Source: PALSA-278 sp963760285 (GTDB lineage Bacteria; Acidobacteriota; Terriglobia; Acidiferrales; UBA7541). Taken from it: a DNA stretch of 64,000 nt. The notes beneath the pieces were generated by a model. That model ran no database searches and was not told the DNA's origin. It worked only from the letters and a program-made list of their open reading frames with translations. Shown here one piece after another: positions 1 to 8,333 of the stretch (the first letter of the stretch is position 1; every line of letters starts with the position of its first letter). A program made the translations under genes and the position numbers. The stretch spans positions 496,001-560,000 of the forward strand of contig CAVXCI010000001.1 in NCBI GenBank assembly GCA_963760285.1. Direction: 5' to 3'.

Positions 1-1074
1 TGCGCCGCTCCGTTTTTCGCGGGACTGCTCTGGCGCGCCATCGTCATGCCGCCCACCCACGCGCCCATGGCTTTGGCGATGACCGTACCAGCATGCGCGC
101 GGCAATGGCGGGAAACCTGGCTCTACTACACGAATTATTTTGCTTTCTGGAAACTCACGGTGATGCAAGGCCATGTTTTCTGGCCCATGCTCCGGGACAA
201 CACGATTCTTCTGCTGCAACAGCCGGGCCTCTATTTTATTGATCCGCAATTTGTCCGCCCTCCGCTGCTGGGTCTTGCGCTGGCCGCCATCCTTTCCGCC
301 ATCGCGGTGATCGGCATCGTCCACAACGCCCGCCGCGAAGGAGCCGGCCCCGTCCACTTCGTTCTGGCCATCTACATCATCCCCATTCTTTTGTGGGATT
401 ATCCCGCCGCCGAGCGTTTTTTGATTCCCTTTCTCCCGCTGTTTGTCGCTGGCTTATGGATGGAGGGTAAACATCTGGCGCAGCGGGCATTGAAAGTGAT
501 GCGCGGCCGCGGACCAGCGGGCGAAAAAATCGCCGCTATTTGCATTTTGGCGATTTGCGTCATGGCGATCACGGACACCGGCTGGACGTACTGGGCAAAA
601 GGAAGATTTCTCGCGCGCATGAGCGCGACAAAGGGAAAACTTCTGCGGGACAAGCGCCAGGCCTATGCGTGGCTGAAAGAAAATACGCCGCCCGACGCCC
701 GCGTGATCGCCTATGAAGATCCCAGCGTGTTTCTTTACTCCGGCCGGCAGGCCACCCGCGCCATGTTCGTTACTCCCGTCAGCCAGTTCGATCCCCAGCG
801 CCTGCAGCAGCAGCTCGCCTGCATGGGCGCCACCGCCGAGGCCGTCGGCGCGAAATTCTGGCTTGTTTCCAGCGACGATTTTGAAATTGAAGGCCCAGCC
901 GCCGGAAAGGTCCAGCAGCGCGAAGAAGAACTGACGCGCACCATGCCGCTGCAATTCAGCAGCAGCGATGGCGAAGTGAAAATCTATTCGCTCAATACGG
1001 CGAAAGACCGGATCCCACCGCGCAGGTGGGAACCCAACGGTCAGGGGCGAGGTGGAGGTCCCAGACAACCATGA
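1..1074 (+). CDS. GT-C fold membrane glycosyltransferase (ArnT/PMT-like), 5' partial
   Basis: The reading frame is open to the first base of the window, so the gene starts upstream and only its C-terminal part is present; the in-frame ATG at 46 is probably internal. The visible part has several hydrophobic membrane segments, then a soluble tail. That tail contains a run (AYAWLKENTPPDARVIAYE, then FLYSGRQATRAMF) typical of the periplasmic C-terminal domain of family 39-like polyprenol-phosphate-dependent sugar transferases. The stop overlaps the ATG of the next glycosyltransferase by 4 nt, so the two are probably translated together. Family assignment is by general resemblance; the catalytic N-terminal loop is not in the window. 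Confidence 0.6.
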   Translation, partial: CAAPFFAGLLWRAIVMPPTHAPMALAMTVPACARQWRETWLYYTNYFAFWKLTVMQGHVFWPMLRDNTILLLQQPGLYFIDPQFVRPPLLGLALAAILSAIAVIGIVHNARREGAGPVHFVLAIYIIPILLWDYPAAERFLIPFLPLFVAGLWMEGKHLAQRALKVMRGRGPAGEKIAAICILAICVMAITDTGWTYWAKGRFLARMSATKGKLLRDKRQAYAWLKENTPPDARVIAYEDPSVFLYSGRQATRAMFVTPVSQFDPQRLQQQLACMGATAEAVGAKFWLVSSDDFEIEGPAAGKVQQREEELTRTMPLQFSSSDGEVKIYSLNTAKDRIPPRRWEPNGQGRGGGPRQP

Positions 1075-2318
1075 AGGAAGTAAACAGAAACTTGCGTCTT
1101 CTGCTGTTCGGCGGTCCTATTCTGTTGATTCTGCTGGAAGCGGGGGCATTTTGGTCATTAAAGGACAAACTGGCCCGTGGATACTCTGACTTTTCAAGTT
1201 TTTATGCCGCCTGCCGCATCGTGAAGGATGGGGGACGGCGGCGCCTCTACGATTATGCGACGCAGGCGAAAGTTCAAGCGGAGATCTTCCCCGACGTACC
1301 GAGATATCAGAGCAGCCCGCTCGTTTACAACCATCCCGCCTGCGAGGCGCTTTTCTTTTTGCCTCTGGCCTGTCTGCCGTACGCCTGGGCCTACGGTGTG
1401 TGGACGGCGATCAACCTTGTGATCCTTTTGCTCGTGCCGCTGTTGCTGGCGCCGGCCATTCCGGAAGTGAAGCGCACTTCCGCGCCTTTCTGGCTGTTGT
1501 CACTGATCTCGTTTTTCCCCGCGTTCATGGCCGTCCTGCAAGGGCAGGTATCCATATTGCTGCTTCTGCTTTTCACTCTGGGTTATCTGGCCCTGGCGCG
1601 CGAAAAAGAATTTCACTTCGGCTGCATTCTCGGTTTGACCCTCTTCAAATTTCAATTCGCTCCCTTTCTCATCCTGCCCTTCCTGATCCGGCGGCGGTGG
1701 AAAGCCCTATTGGGATTCACTTCCGTAGCCACGGTTATGGCGCTCATTTCCGTGCTCGTCACCGGAGTCCGGGGCGCTATGGAATATGCGGCTTTGCTGC
1801 GGGAGGAAAACAGCGATCTCGCGTCGAAGGCAGCGCAGAGGATGTGGTCCATTTATCCCAGCGCCATGCCGAATTTGCGCGGAGCGATGTTCGTTCTTTT
1901 TTCCGACAGGATTTCCGAAGGAACAATGAAAGCCTCCGTGCTGGGCTTGTCTCTGCTTTTGGTCCTGTGGGCCTCCACGCGGTGGAAATGGCCCGCCGCG
2001 GGAACGCCGAAAGGGCTGGCGGTCCTCTTTTCCCTGCAACTCTCCGTAATGCTGATATCGAGCTATCACCTGCTGGTGCATGATCTCTCGATCTTGGGCC
2101 TGCCGATTCTGCTGATGCTGAATGAGTTGATGGGGCCGAGGGCTTTTTCAGCCGGCGTCCGAATCACGCTGATTGCCACGGCAGCGCTGTTCTACCTCAC
2201 GCCGCTGTATATCTATCTCAATCGCGTCAGTTGGCTGAGCCTGTTTTTCTGGCCACTCTTGCTCTTCACGCTGGCAACGGCGCTGGCGCTCCGTCCGGCG
2301 CAAAACGAGCAGGGATGA
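1071..2318 (+). CDS. GT87/DUF2029 polyprenol-phosphate-mannose-type glycosyltransferase
   Basis: An integral membrane protein of 415 residues with about ten hydrophobic segments. The early luminal stretch DFSSFYAACRIVKDGG and the following LYDYATQAKVQAEIFP and PLVYNHPACEALFFLPLA are characteristic of the DUF2029/GT87 family, which moves a sugar from a polyprenyl-phosphate carrier to an extracytoplasmic acceptor. The start at 1071 is preferred because its ATG overlaps the previous stop (ATGA) and a GGAGG lies at 1054-1058; an earlier in-frame start at 1026 would overlap more. Acceptor and exact sugar cannot be told from sequence. Confidence 0.75.
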   Translation: MKEVNRNLRLLLFGGPILLILLEAGAFWSLKDKLARGYSDFSSFYAACRIVKDGGRRRLYDYATQAKVQAEIFPDVPRYQSSPLVYNHPACEALFFLPLACLPYAWAYGVWTAINLVILLLVPLLLAPAIPEVKRTSAPFWLLSLISFFPAFMAVLQGQVSILLLLLFTLGYLALAREKEFHFGCILGLTLFKFQFAPFLILPFLIRRRWKALLGFTSVATVMALISVLVTGVRGAMEYAALLREENSDLASKAAQRMWSIYPSAMPNLRGAMFVLFSDRISEGTMKASVLGLSLLLVLWASTRWKWPAAGTPKGLAVLFSLQLSVMLISSYHLLVHDLSILGLPILLMLNELMGPRAFSAGVRITLIATAALFYLTPLYIYLNRVSWLSLFFWPLLLFTLATALALRPAQNEQG

Positions 2319-2402
2319 CCGTTCAGAACGGCCCCGGCGGACATCTTTACATCCATCAGTCTCACCCTAGGGTGGAAGCCGCGAACAAGCTGACGTAGAT
2401 CG

Positions 2403-4168
2403 TCACCGCGCGGCGGCGGCCTGGCCCAGCCGTTCCGTCAGCCGTGCATGCTGCGACCACATTTCTTCCGGCAGCCGTGACCCAAATTTCATGAAGAACT
2501 GCTCCACGGCATCCGCTTCCGCCGCCCATTCGGTGGAATCCACGCGCAGCAGCTCACCGATGGTGTCGGGAGAAATCCGCAGTCCATCCAGCGTCAGCGC
2601 ATTCTGTTGCGGAACCAGCCCGATGGGAGTATCCGCCGCGCCGGTTCGGCCTTCGATGCGGTCCAGCATCCATTTCAGGACGCGCACGTTTTCGCCATAG
2701 CCCGGCCACAGAAATTTTCCGTCCACGCCCTTGCGGAACCAGTTCACGTGAAAAATCCGCGGCGGATGCGCGAGCCGCTTCCCCATGGCTAGCCAGTGTC
2801 CAAAATAATCCGCCATGTTGTAGCCACAGAACGGCAGCATGGCCATGGGATCGCGCCGCGTGACGCCTACTTGCCCCGTCGCCGCGGCGGTGGTTTCCGA
2901 ACCCATGGTCGCGCCGATGAACACGCCATGCTCCCAGTCGCGCGCTTCGTAAACCAGCGGCGCAACACGCGCGCGCCGTCCGCCGAAAATGAACGCGGAA
3001 ATCGGCACGCCCGCGGAGTCCTGCCAGCGCGGCGAAATGGACGGCGCCTGCTGCGCTGGCACCGTGTACCGTGAATTCGGCTGCGCGGCGGGCGCGCCCG
3101 ATTGCCACGGCTTCCCCAGCCAGTCAATCATCCCCGCGGGAGGAGTGGCCGTCATGCCTTCCCACCACGGCTCGCGCTCCGGCGTCAGCGCCACGTTGGT
3201 GAAAATGGAATTTTTGTTGAGCGCCTGCATCACGTTGGGATTGGTTTTTTGATTCGTCCCCGGCGCCACGCCGAAAAATCCCGCTTCCGGATTGATGGCG
3301 TGCAGATAACCATCCTCCCCGGGACCATCCACGCAATATCATCGCCCACGGTCCACACGCGGTAGCCCTGATCTTCCAGGGCGGACACCATCATCGCCAG
3401 ATTGGTCTTTCCGCACGCGCTGGGAAACGCCGCCGCCATGTACGTCACCTTGCCGGACGGATCTTCCAGCCCGAGGATCAGCATGTGTTCCGCCATCCAG
3501 CCCTGTTCGCGCGCCATGCAACTGGCGATGCGCAGCGCAAAACATTTTTTCCCCAGCAGCGCGTTGCCGCCATAGCCCGAGCCGATGCTCCAAATCAATT
3601 TTTCCTCGGGGAAGTGCATGATGAACCGGCGGTCCGGATTCAAGTCGCCCAGCGAATGCAGTCCCGGAACGAAATCCGACGACCCGCCCAGCCGCTCCAT
3701 GGCCACTTTTCCCATGCGCGACATAATCCGCATGCTGGCCACCACGTACGGGCTGTCGGTCACTTCCACGCCGATTCTGCTCAGCGGCGAATCCGCCGGC
3801 CCCATGATGTACGGCACCACGTACATGGTCCGCCGCTGCATCGCGCCGTCAAACAGCGGACGCAGCTTGGCCTTCCCTTCTTCGGGAGACATCCAGTTAT
3901 TGGTCGGTCCGGCGTCTTCTTTGCGGCGGCTGCAGATGAACGTCACCTGCTCCGTCCGCGCCACGTCGTAGGGATCGCTGCGATGCAGGTAACAGTTGGG
4001 GTAGCTCCGCGGATTCAATGCGTGGAAAGTTCCGCCGCGGACCATTTCCTCCGTCAGCCGGTCAATCTCCTCTTGCGAACCGTCACACCAAACGATGCGG
4101 CTGGGTTTCGTGAGGCGCGATACTTCCTCGACCCAGTTTTCCAGGGGTGTGGACAAAAATCCTCCCAT
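2403..4168 (-). CDS. pckG: GTP-type phosphoenolpyruvate carboxykinase, with apparent frameshift
   Basis: Converts oxaloacetate and GTP to PEP, CO2 and GDP (gluconeogenesis). The N-terminal frame (4168 down to about 3330) carries the R-loop region, GSGYGGNALLGKKCFALRIA and the P-loop FPSACGKTNLAMM typical of the GTP enzyme. Just after GDDIAWM the frame is lost and resumes one base out with PGEDGYLHAINPEAGFFGVA, running to 2403. Both halves together give about 590 residues, the usual family length, with every motif kept. One missing base in the G/C-rich run near 3326-3335 explains it. A sequencing error or very recent mutation is more likely than decay. Single-gene unit, convergent with the upstream glycosyltransferase pair. 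Confidence 0.9.
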
Positions 4169-4307
4169 CCAATCGCCAGCGGAAAAGCGGCGCGGCGTGC
4201 TGTCCGCATAATGGACAGTTCCTTCTCCGCTTCAAAGCGTGTTGCAGTCTGGAAATTTTATGCCCCCGCCATTTGAATTGCAAGATGCGGAGTCCCGCGT
4301 TTCCTCG

Positions 4308-4650
4308 CGCCGCCTCTTGGCGGACTGTTGTTTGTTCTTATGTAGCGGCACCTTTAGGGTGCCAGCCTTTTCTTATATAGCGCGGCCTCTCGGATCCGCC
4401 GCTTCTTGGCCCACGACCGTCCTGCTGTTCGCCTGACCCCTGCCTCCGGGGTCATCCCGGGACATGGCGAGTCGGAAATCCGATTTATGGATCGTAGATC
4501 CGCCGCTTCTTGGCGGACTGTTGTTTGTTCTTATGTAGTGGCACCTTTATGGTGCCAGCCTTTTCTTATGTAGCGCCGCCCCTTGCGGCCGGCAGCTTTT
4601 TGCCTTTGGTCCCCCCGCCGCTTCTTGGCGGACTGTTGCTTTTTCTTCCC
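4308..4650. repeat. Interspersed repeat cluster with hairpin modules
   Basis: A 73-bp unit at 4308-4380 is repeated at 4501-4573 (offset 193) with about five differences. Its first 23 bases recur at 4616-4638, and the core CCGCCGCTTCTTGGC also occurs near 4397-4410. Each full unit contains the small hairpin GGCACC-TTTA(G/T)-GGTGCC (4347-4363 and 4540-4556). The gene-free stretch 4169-4750 holds nothing else recognisable. The arrangement suggests dispersed palindromic elements of the kind common in acidobacterial intergenic DNA. Confidence 0.75.
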
Positions 4651-4750
4651 CCGCCGCTTCCGCTCGCTCTTGCTCGTTTTGTTCCTTGGCCCGCACATTT
4701 GGGGCATGGTGTATACTGGCTCTACGTCCTCGCGCAACAGGGAGAAGGCC

Positions 4751-5971
4751 ATGAAATCTCGCTCTAGGTTCACTGTTGTTCTTATTTTTCTCGCCGTGGG
4801 TGTCGCGCTGTGCGCGACCAATCCCGGCGCGCCTGCCCTGAGCGCAGCCGAAGGGTCGTCGCAGCACTATGTTGTCGTCAACAACGGGGATATCAGCGGA
4901 AACAATCACGCGACCATCCTGAAGCTGGCGGGCACGGTGAAAAATCCCCTGCTGAAAGCCGCGGCAACGCTGAATTCCGGCGAGCCAGGCGACGGCGGAG
5001 AGGGATCTCCTGCTGTACAGATTGTGAGACGCGGCTCTGACACCTGCGTGTTTATGACCGACGGCGTCAACAGCGGCGGCGCGAACCAGCTCAGTTCCTT
5101 CAAATATCCGGGCCTGACGCTGGTGGGGAACTTTACAGACGATAACGTTCCCAATTCCCTCTATCCTTTGGTCATCGTGGCCTCCGGCGATTACCTGTTT
5201 GAGGGTTTCAGCCACTATATTGCAAGCTGGGCCGTCGGCTCAGGCTGCGCGCTGTCGCTCTTGCAGACAACGTACGTGACGATGGGATCCTACGACCTGG
5301 CCACCACGCCGAACGGGAAGGCTCTCGTCGGATCCAATGGAAGTTTTTACGTGGAGTCCTACGCAATCGGTCCTAACGGGACATTGACGGAGCGCGGCCC
5401 CATCATTACGAATAGCTACGCCAACGCCAACGGGTTGGACATCACCGCCGACAGCAAATACGCCATCTTTACAGCCATTTTATCCTGCACCGGCTGCACC
5501 ACCTATGTCGCCGTGTTCAGCATCAATCTCGACGGCTCACTGGGCAACGAACAGGACTTCGGGGGCGATGGCAGCCTGGGCAACGCGGCCGGCATCAACT
5601 TCCTGCGCCTGAGCCCCAACGAGAAACTCCTGTTCGCCAGCGGCTACGGACAGAACGAAATTGAGAACCAGATCATCACTCTGAACTTCAATGAGAATCC
5701 ACTTAAGATCAGCTACAGTGGTTGTACAACGACGCTGAAACTTCCGCCTGGACCTATCGCCTATTCGCTGGCCACTGTAACGCCAAGCGGAACCGGGGAG
5801 GGACTCTACGTGGTCGAATCAAACCAGGTTAGTGGCTTGGGCAGCGTGGCGTTGCTGAGGATAAACTCCCTGACGGGCTGCACCACGGAAACGCCAGGTA
5901 GCCCATTTTCTTTAGGCGATAACAATTCCGCCGCAACGTCCCTGGTCGCGTGGCCGCCGCGGCCGTTCTAG
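4751..5971 (+). CDS. Secreted beta-propeller (YncE/lactonase-like) protein
   Basis: About 406 residues. A Sec signal peptide opens the protein (KSRSRFTVVLIFLAVGVALC; no proper lipobox before the Cys). Repeated blade-like stretches follow, such as LATTPNGKALVGSNGSFYVE, AIGPNGTLTERGP, DITADSKYAIFTA and LRLSPNEKLLFASGYG. This pattern fits seven-bladed YncE or 6-phosphogluconolactonase-like propellers, which are common as secreted proteins in acidobacteria; enzymatic activity is not evident. The ATG at 4751 is chosen over an earlier in-frame one (4583) because it directly starts the signal peptide and follows GGGAGAAGG. A 20-bp palindromic repeat lies inside the coding sequence just after the signal peptide. 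Confidence 0.65.
   Translation: MKSRSRFTVVLIFLAVGVALCATNPGAPALSAAEGSSQHYVVVNNGDISGNNHATILKLAGTVKNPLLKAAATLNSGEPGDGGEGSPAVQIVRRGSDTCVFMTDGVNSGGANQLSSFKYPGLTLVGNFTDDNVPNSLYPLVIVASGDYLFEGFSHYIASWAVGSGCALSLLQTTYVTMGSYDLATTPNGKALVGSNGSFYVESYAIGPNGTLTERGPIITNSYANANGLDITADSKYAIFTAILSCTGCTTYVAVFSINLDGSLGNEQDFGGDGSLGNAAGINFLRLSPNEKLLFASGYGQNEIENQIITLNFNENPLKISYSGCTTTLKLPPGPIAYSLATVTPSGTGEGLYVVESNQVSGLGSVALLRINSLTGCTTETPGSPFSLGDNNSAATSLVAWPPRPF
4836..4855. repeat. Short palindromic repeat inside a CDS
   Basis: The sequence CCCTGAGCGCAGCCGAAGGG is an imperfect inverted repeat of the widespread CCCTGAGCG...CGAAGGG type found in many environmental genomes. It encodes the linker LSAAEG immediately after the signal peptide of the beta-propeller protein, in frame. 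Confidence 0.55.
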
Positions 5972-5986
5972 CGCGAGCACGAGGTG

Positions 5987-6235
5987 ATGGCACCCCGCGC
6001 GAAAACTATATTGGCGAGCATCGCTCTGGTATTGCTGACGCTTGGAGCACTAAACAGTTTCTACTGGCTCGCGTTCTCTTTTTGGATGACGGCCTATCCG
6101 TACACGAACGCAAGTGAGTGGCGGCCGCGGGTGTACGTCTGGCTGGCAACAACCATCGTAATCGGACTGGCATGGGGCGCCCTGGCAGTATGGCTGTTCC
6201 GGCAAAGACGGCGGCGTGAAGTTTCGCGGCAGTAG
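5987..6235 (+). CDS. Small two-TM membrane protein, function unknown
   Basis: 82 residues: a hydrophobic N-terminal segment (ILASIALVLLTLGALNSFYW), a short polar loop with SEWRPRVY, a second membrane span (VWLATTIVIGLAWGALAVWL) and a basic tail FRQRRRREVSRQ that would sit in the cytoplasm. It begins 15 nt after the beta-propeller gene, with GAGG very close to the ATG; the GTG at 5984 is an equally possible start. Co-transcription with the secreted protein is likely. No family was recognised. Confidence 0.5.
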   Translation: MAPRAKTILASIALVLLTLGALNSFYWLAFSFWMTAYPYTNASEWRPRVYVWLATTIVIGLAWGALAVWLFRQRRRREVSRQ

Positions 6236-6762
6236 CCGTCACGCCCATTCTAGCTCCGTGCTATCCGACCCCGCCGCTGCCTCTGATCTCTCAGGGGGTC
6301 GGGGCTTTCAGCCCCGACATAAAACTGCTACGCCGCGCTTTCTCCCTTTGCCCGCGATTGGCGGGGTGAGCGTCTTGACGCCCCCATCGCCGCGGGCATT
6401 GGCCCTAATTGCGTGCCGCATCCCGCGCAGATCGCCGCGCAGAAACGTAAACGTCACAGAAGCTGCTGTTGATTTTTTCCGCGCGAAGGCGAGAATACGT
6501 CGGTCTTTCTCGGCTGAAACACCACCGGCCATCCACAATTCCCTTGCGTCCAAATCCCTCTCAAGGTCATCCCGAGTCATGCTCGCGAAGCGAGCCATGA
6601 GGCGAGGGATCTGCTGTTGAATTTCTGTTTTGGTTTCTGCTGCTGAATCGAACCCAACACAAAATCGTTACAGCACCTGCTGTTGATTTTTCCTGTTGAA
6701 TGGGGACAATAAGTCAGAACTATGTCCGGACGAGCTTCAAAAGACAAAATCGGTGGCGAGAG
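6236..6762. other. Gene-free stretch made of mixed small repeats
   Basis: No convincing gene. It contains a perfect 9-bp-arm hairpin at 6297-6317 (GTCGGGGCT-TTC-AGCCCCGAC). It also holds three copies of the word CTGCTGTTGA followed by A/T-rich bases near 6459, 6609 and 6678, and a GTCATCCCGAG...GCGAGGGATCTGC block near 6568-6614. A related GTCATCCC segment lies near 4452. Together these look like remnants or copies of dispersed intergenic repeats. Confidence 0.55.
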
Positions 6763-6764
6763 GC

Positions 6765-6986
6765 GATTTCTAATCGCTACACTTTTTACAGTCGCAGAAC
6801 GCTAACTCCCGCACAATCAATCACATCCGCATTTCTAATCGCTACACTTTTGACCATCCTGTGGGACGGCCGGCAGCCCCATTCGGCGGCGGCCAAAGCC
6901 GATTTCTAATAGGGACACATGTGACAGTCGCAAAACTGTAACTGCCCTGGAATCAACCATATCCGCATTTCTAATAGGGACACTTT
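6765..6986. mobile_element. Duplicated IS-end-like repeat block without transposase (IS21-like?)
   Basis: Four copies of a TTTCTAATnnnnACAC word occur at 6767, 6832, 6903 and 6968. Copies 1-2 read TTTCTAATCGCTACACTTT; copies 3-4 read TTTCTAATAGGGACAC. Each pair is spaced 65 bp and encloses a related spacer containing ACAGTCGCA, CAATCAA/GAATCAA and ATCCGCA, so an 86-bp module is duplicated at offset 136. On the other strand the words read TGT(AGCG/CCCT)ATTAGAAA. Repeated subterminal words beginning TGT are reminiscent of IS21-family multiple terminal repeats. No istA/istB gene lies nearby, so these would be leftover ends. The family name is inference. Confidence 0.45.
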
Positions 6987-7079
6987 TGGCCTCTTAATTT
7001 TCACCGCATTTCCACCCCCAAAATCGCTCTTCACCCCGCGAAAAATAGTCCCCCCCGGGCCGGATGCTATACTGCGCCC

Positions 7080-7362
7080 ATGTTCGCGAAAAAATTTCGC
7101 GTGGACGTGGCCATCAACGGCCAGCGCCGCCCCTGTCCTCTCGACTGGCTGGACAAATTTTTTATGCGCAATTTCACCGGCTCTGCGGAATTTGACGACA
7201 CCCTTCCCGTCAGCGATGGCCGCTTGGAAGCGGGACTGCGCGTGAAGCCCGATCGCCTGGCGGAAAGCTCTGGGAGACTGGCTTACGAAAACCGGAAAAG
7301 GAAATGGCCACGCCGTGACCGTGGAAATCGTGGAAGAAAATTTCGGCGCCGCAACGAATTAA
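7080..7362 (+). CDS. Small unknown protein with apparent +1 frameshift
   Basis: The frame from the ATG at 7080 reads MFAKKFRVDVAINGQRRPCP then a helical-looking middle through LRVKPDRLAE. One extra A in the GAAAG run at 7264-7266 would shift it. With that base removed the frame continues ALGDWLTKTGKGNGHAVTVE and ends with TAA at 7360-7362, a 93-residue protein that looks more natural than the basic tail of the uncorrected frame (stop at 7379). No family was recognised. It is flanked by repeats on both sides. Confidence 0.4.
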
Positions 7363-7546
7363 ACGGGAGGGCCGTCTAGTGCGATGCCAAATGCCTTGAG
7401 GGTGTCAGCGGGCACCGCCGGAGGAGGTCGGCCCTCCGCTACTTTAATGGACGGCTCATCGCCGCAAACGTGAGCAGCGAAATTGGCCCTCTGCCATTGG
7501 CGAAAACGGCGGCGCAATCGCGCAACGCAAATCGCACAACGCCCAT

Positions 7547-7574
7547 TGCATAAAGAATGTTGCATAACGAATGT
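7547..7574. repeat. Tandem 14-bp direct repeat upstream of bioY
   Basis: TGCATAA(A/C)GAATGT occurs twice back to back (7547-7560 and 7561-7574), about 105 bp before the bioY start and just upstream of a TATAAT at 7609-7614. It could be a regulator binding site; no known biotin operator was recognised. Confidence 0.4.
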
Positions 7575-7678
7575 CGCGTAATTTTCTCTGCAAAAATCCG
7601 GCGCCGGGTATAATGCCTCGGGAATGAATCGCGCGGCGCTGAAGCCGGAATGAACCGGCAGCCAGGAGGCTGGAAAAT

Positions 7679-8275
7679 ATGTCCACAACACAAACACAAT
7701 TTGCGACGCGGCCGCTGGCGGACCGCTATCTGCGCGGCAATGGAATCGCCGCGGAAACAGCGCGGCTGGCCGCGGCGAATCTGCTGATGGTGTTGTGCGC
7801 GTGGATCGCGCTGCCGCTGCCGGGAACTCCCGTCCCCGTCACCGGACAAACGTTCGGCGTGCTGCTGGTGGCGGCGCTGTTCGGCGCGCGCCGCGGCTCG
7901 CTCGCGCTGGGACTTTATTTGTTGGAAGGCGCTTGCGGATTGCTGGTCTTCCAGCCATTCGGCGCGCCGGGAGTGCTGCGTTTCTTCGGTCCCACCGCCG
8001 GATTTTTGCTGATGTTTCCGCTGGCCGCGTACGTCACCGGCTGGCTGGTGGAGCACAGCGCTTCGCGCACGCCGCAGTTGATCGCCGCCATGCTGAGCGG
8101 CGAAGCCGTGATTTTCACCGGCGGCTGCGTCTGGCTGGCGTACGCGTTTCATTTGGGATTTCACGGAGCGCTGCTCGCCGGATTGATTCCATTTATTCCC
8201 GGTGAATTGGTGAAAATGGTTTTGGTTCTCGCGGCGGTGCGGGGACTGGAACTGGGAAAACTGGCCAGGGCCTGA
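7679..8275 (+). CDS. bioY: BioY biotin transporter S component
   Basis: 198-residue membrane protein with the BioY signature region PLPGTPVPVTGQTFGVLLVA followed by GARRGSLALGLYLLEGACGL and the GP(T)AGFLL...Y segment. BioY is the substrate-binding membrane subunit of the biotin ECF transporter. No bioM/bioN energising genes are nearby, so it either works alone or uses a shared ECF module elsewhere; both situations are known. The start is fixed by AGGAGG at 7664-7669, nine bases ahead of the ATG. A TATAAT at 7609-7614 is a likely -10, though its -35 is weak. Confidence 0.9.
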   Translation: MSTTQTQFATRPLADRYLRGNGIAAETARLAAANLLMVLCAWIALPLPGTPVPVTGQTFGVLLVAALFGARRGSLALGLYLLEGACGLLVFQPFGAPGVLRFFGPTAGFLLMFPLAAYVTGWLVEHSASRTPQLIAAMLSGEAVIFTGGCVWLAYAFHLGFHGALLAGLIPFIPGELVKMVLVLAAVRGLELGKLARA

Positions 8276-8333
8276 TTGCGCGTTTTCTTCGCGCGCGGCC
8301 AACCCGTTTGCTGAAATTTTTGTCTGTCCATTC

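Noticed and set aside
3310..3340. Programmed frameshift in PEP carboxykinase
   Set aside because: No slippery heptamer, stimulatory stem or precedent in the family; simple base loss fits better.
6308..6598. 96-codon minus-strand open frame in the repeat region
   Set aside because: It is made largely of repeat-derived sequence, has no ribosome site and resembles no family that I know.
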